Source of the DNA: Chloroflexota bacterium
GTDB taxonomy: Bacteria; Chloroflexota; Limnocylindria; P2-11E
DNA: 8,032 bases
Reading direction: 5' to 3'
Assembly (NCBI GenBank): GCA_005883775.1
Contig: VBEU01000131.1
Coordinates: 1,309-9,340, forward strand
Numbering within the stretch: position 1 is the first letter of the stretch; each line of letters starts with the position of its first letter. The notes under the pieces were generated by a model. The model was not told the DNA's origin. It searched no databases and was given only the letters and a program-made list of their open reading frames with translations. Made by a program: the position numbers and the translations under genes. Below, in pieces: positions 6,555-8,032 of the stretch.

Positions 6555-7456
6555 TGTTCGACCTGGTCACGATCGGGCACACGGCGCGCGACGAGTTCGA
6601 CGGCGATCCCGAGTGGCGTATCGGCGGCACCGCTACGTATGCAGCCGCCGCCGCGGCCTGTCTCGGCGACCGCGTCGCCCTCCTCACCCGCGTCGGCCCG
6701 AACGAGCGCGAACGCCTCGCCGCTCGCTGCGCGGAGCTCGGCATCGAGCTGCACGCACTCGAGAGCACGGTCACCACGACGTTCTCGTTCCGTTATGTCG
6801 AGGGTCGGCGCCGGCTGCGTCTCAAAGCGCGCGCGAAAGGCATCGGCGCCGAAGCGATCCCATCGGCCCTCCGCGACACGCGCGCGGTCGTGCTTGCCTC
6901 GATCGCGCACGAGATCGAGCCGTCGGTCTTCGAGATCTACGGCGCGGTCCCACGGGTGCTCGCTGCTCAGGGCTACCTGAGATCGTGGGACGCGGACGGC
7001 ACGGTCAGGCGCCGGGAGTGGGACGAAGCGCACGACGTGCTCGAGCGTGTGAGCGTGGCGGTGGTGAGCGAGGAGGACATCGAGGGCAATCTCGATCTGG
7101 CGCGCGGCTGGGCGCGGACGGCGCCGGTGATCGTGACGATCGCCGAGCGAGGCGCCATCGTGCTACGCGGCGGGCGGGAGGTCCAGGTCGGGGGCTTCCC
7201 GGCGGACGAAGTGATAGATCAGACCGGGGCGGGCGACGCCTTCTGCGCCGGTCTCGCTCTCGGCCTCGCCGACGGAGACGATCTTGAAGCGGCGACCCGT
7301 TTCGCGAACGCGGTCGCGTCGTTCGCCGTAGAGGGCGTCGGCACGGTCACCCTCGCGTCGCGGGAGCAGGTGCAGGCGCGGATGCAGCGTCACTCCTCGT
7401 CGCTGCCGTCGAGATCGTCGTCCGACGGAGCGCCGCCCGGTCGCACGATCCCGTAG
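6554..7456 (+). CDS. PfkB/ribokinase-family sugar or nucleoside kinase
   Basis: A 300-residue PfkB-family kinase, which phosphorylates a hydroxyl of a sugar, nucleoside or related small molecule with ATP. The N-terminal substrate block is IGGTATYAAAAAACLGDRVALLTRVG (from I23, G24-G25), and the C-terminal PfkB signature is DQTGAGDAFCAGLALGLADG, with D222 and the catalytic base D228 in the GAGD anion hole. The lid strands around 75-95 (TTTFSFRYVEGRRRLRLKA) are rich in basic residues; the substrate cannot be named. The ATG shares one base with the ychF stop (TGATG) and lacks a Shine-Dalgarno, so reinitiation is likely. The last roughly 22 codons (7390-7456) overlap a minus-strand gene; this Ser/Pro-rich tail lies beyond the usual end of the fold and probably reflects readthrough into the neighbouring gene rather than kinase structure. 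Confidence 0.9.
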   Translation: MFDLVTIGHTARDEFDGDPEWRIGGTATYAAAAAACLGDRVALLTRVGPNERERLAARCAELGIELHALESTVTTTFSFRYVEGRRRLRLKARAKGIGAEAIPSALRDTRAVVLASIAHEIEPSVFEIYGAVPRVLAAQGYLRSWDADGTVRRREWDEAHDVLERVSVAVVSEEDIEGNLDLARGWARTAPVIVTIAERGAIVLRGGREVQVGGFPADEVIDQTGAGDAFCAGLALGLADGDDLEAATRFANAVASFAVEGVGTVTLASREQVQARMQRHSSSLPSRSSSDGAPPGRTIP

Positions 7457-7662
7457 TCGGCCATCACCGGGCTCGCGAGCTCGAGGCCGGATGCGCGCAT
7501 GTGCTCGAGCTCGTGCGCGTAATCGCGCAGCATGCGCGCGGCGTGAGTGAGCGACCTCGCGCCCTCGATCGACCACTTCCCGCGGATGGTCAGGCCCCCG
7601 CAGTCGGGGCACTGGTAGATGGGTTCGCCGACCTCGATGTCCTCCGTGTCCTCCTGGCTCAC
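7390..7662 (-). CDS. Small acidic protein with one CxxC, paralogue A; function unknown
   Basis: I do not recognise this 90-residue protein. It opens with an acidic stretch, then a half zinc-ribbon-like YQCPDCGG (C18, C21, the only cysteines), then RGKWSIEGARSLTHAARMLR, a helix AHELEHMRASGLEL, and SPVMADYGIVRPG, ending in an acidic tail (DDDLDGSDEE). It is a paralogue of the gene upstream: residues 18-70 align without gaps to 21-73 of that protein with 22 of 53 identical by hand count. The GTG start is supported by GAGGAGG at 7673-7667, and it overlaps the upstream stop (GTGA), so the two are coupled. With only two cysteines a zinc site would need a dimer or other ligands. The 3' 67 bases are antisense to the kinase gene. 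Shared sequence with a neighbour is the best evidence that it is real. Confidence 0.8.
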   Translation of the reverse strand: MSQEDTEDIEVGEPIYQCPDCGGLTIRGKWSIEGARSLTHAARMLRDYAHELEHMRASGLELASPVMADYGIVRPGGAPSDDDLDGSDEE

Positions 7663-7937
7663 TCGTCCTCCTCGACAAGACGCATCGGGGATTCCTCGCC
7701 GGGTCGGACGATGAACGCGTAGTCGTCGTTGACCGGCTGGTCCAGCTCGAATCCGGCGCGTGCGAGATCATCGAGCTCGTCGGCGCGCTCCCGAAATCGC
7801 GCTGCCGCTTCGGCCAGCGTGGTCGCTCCGTCCATCGTCCATTTCGCGCGCATCACGAGATGGCCCCAGTCGCGCCACTCCTCCATGCAGTCCCGAAGCC
7901 ACTGACCGTCCACGACGCGCCGCCAATCCTCGTCCAT
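7659..7937 (-). CDS. Small acidic protein with WxxW in place of CxxC, paralogue B; function unknown
   Basis: This 92-residue protein is the upstream paralogue of the preceding entry and is likewise unrecognised. Order of parts: a charged N-terminus, EEWRDWGHLVMRAKW (19-33), a predicted long helix TLAEAAARFRERADELDDLARAGFEL (40-65), then QPVNDDYAFIVRPG and the tail EESPMRLVEEDE. Where paralogue A has C18 and C21, this one has W21 and W24 (TGC to TGG at both codons), while the intervening D and following G, L, R, K and W are kept. The single C17 is outside that position. The ATG at 7937 has no strong ribosome site upstream; only CCAAGACG precedes it. A third copy ends 29 bases upstream, so the genes probably share one transcript whose promoter is beyond the right edge. 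Confidence 0.8.
   Translation of the reverse strand: MDEDWRRVVDGQWLRDCMEEWRDWGHLVMRAKWTMDGATTLAEAAARFRERADELDDLARAGFELDQPVNDDYAFIVRPGEESPMRLVEEDE
7660..7673 (-). promoter_or_regulatory. Strong ribosome binding site coupled to the GTG start of paralogue A
   Basis: On the minus strand GAGGAGG (7673-7667) precedes GTG (7662-7660) by four bases. The site is formed by the codons for the acidic tail (VEEDE) of paralogue B, and the GTG overlaps its TGA stop as GTGA. This decides the start of paralogue A and indicates coupled translation. Confidence 0.75.
7669..7688. repeat. Direct repeat copy 1 (20 bases) within paralogue B
   Basis: These 20 bases are identical to 7989-8008, offset 320 bases. On the minus strand they encode the PMRLVEE part of the tail shared by paralogue B and the third copy. 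Similarity continues at lower identity to about 7715. It is a trace of the tandem gene duplication, not an independent element. Confidence 0.85.
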
Positions 7938-7966
7938 CGTCTTGGGTACATCGGAGCGCGCTTGCG

Positions 7967-8032
7967 CTACCCGACGGTCTTGGGCTCTTCCTCGACAAGA
8001 CGCATCGGCGACTCCTCGCCCGGACGCACCGC
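7967..8032 (-). CDS. C-terminal end of a third paralogue of the small-protein family (partial)
   Basis: Reading leftward from the window edge, the minus strand encodes AVRPGEESPMRLVEEEPKTVG and then a TAG at 7969-7967. The first part matches the tail of paralogue B (IVRPGEESPMRLVEEDE) at 13 consecutive residues, VRPGEESPMRLVE, and one more E. The rest of the gene lies outside the window, so its length and whether it has CxxC or WxxW are unknown. It ends 29 bases before the start of paralogue B. Too short to name alone; the call rests on the match to its neighbour. Confidence 0.7.
   Translation of the reverse strand, partial: AVRPGEESPMRLVEEEPKTVG
7989..8008. repeat. Direct repeat copy 2 (20 bases) within the third paralogue
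   Basis: Identical to 7669-7688; it falls in the same place in the coding frame of the third, partial paralogue. Flanking bases to about 8028 differ mostly at third codon positions, so the similarity is maintained at protein level. Confidence 0.85.

Noticed and set aside
7163..7771. 202-codon minus-strand open frame across the kinase end and both small genes
   Set aside because: It runs out of frame with the two paralogues, whose mutual similarity shows which frame is coding, and it covers the conserved PfkB signature on the other strand.
7938..7966. Possible promoter or terminator between paralogue B and the third copy
   Set aside because: Twenty-nine bases with no convincing -10/-35 pair or stem followed by a T run.
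7669..8008. Possible CRISPR or mobile-element repeat from the 20-base direct repeat
   Set aside because: Only two copies 320 bases apart, both in the same codon phase of paralogous genes; no regular spacing, inverted ends or transposase.

Overview
The window is GC-rich, densely coding bacterial chromosome with no RNA gene, insertion sequence, CRISPR array or intergenic gap over 30 bases. Very high GC, strong third-position bias, GTG and CTG starts and protein features (a CpaE-like ATPase with a receiver-like N-terminus, a divergent YchF, a DUF1461 protein) suggest an uncultured high-GC lineage such as Chloroflexota or a relative. That placement is an impression from sequence style, not a computed result.

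Layout. From base 3 to base 7456, eight plus-strand genes run head to tail, nearly all joined by 1-4 base stop/start overlaps (ATGA, CTGA, TGATG), with one 11-base gap. They look like one transcription unit whose promoter lies upstream of the window. In order: the C-terminal 300 residues of an N-acyl-D-amino-acid deacylase; a DUF1611 protein of the DgcN type; an enolase-superfamily dipeptide epimerase / DgcA-type racemase whose real start is probably a CTG; a DUF1461/Lit-type membrane protein; a CpaE/ParA-type ATPase with a shortened receiver-like domain; glutamate racemase MurI; a YchF-type P-loop ATPase with a shortened helical arm; and a PfkB-family sugar kinase. From 7390 to the right edge three minus-strand genes follow: two complete small proteins and the tail of a third, all members of one unrecognised paralogous family. 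The last of these overlaps the kinase gene tail to tail by 67 bases.

Function. The first three genes plus murI form a D-glutamate / D-amino-acid theme. In the described DgcN-DgcA route, DgcN acetylates D-Glu and DgcA racemises N-acetyl-D-Glu to N-acetyl-L-Glu. A D-aminoacylase could supply or remove N-acyl-D-amino acids, and MurI interconverts L- and D-Glu for the cell wall. Recovery or balancing of wall-derived D-Glu is the simplest reading, but it is inference from gene order. The membrane protein, CpaE-like ATPase, YchF and kinase have no obvious tie to that pathway.

Most worth a second look: the small-protein tandem family in which a CxxC in one copy is replaced by WxxW in the next; the four-gene D-glutamate neighbourhood; the CTG start; and the two apparent in-frame internal losses in the CpaE-like and YchF-like proteins.
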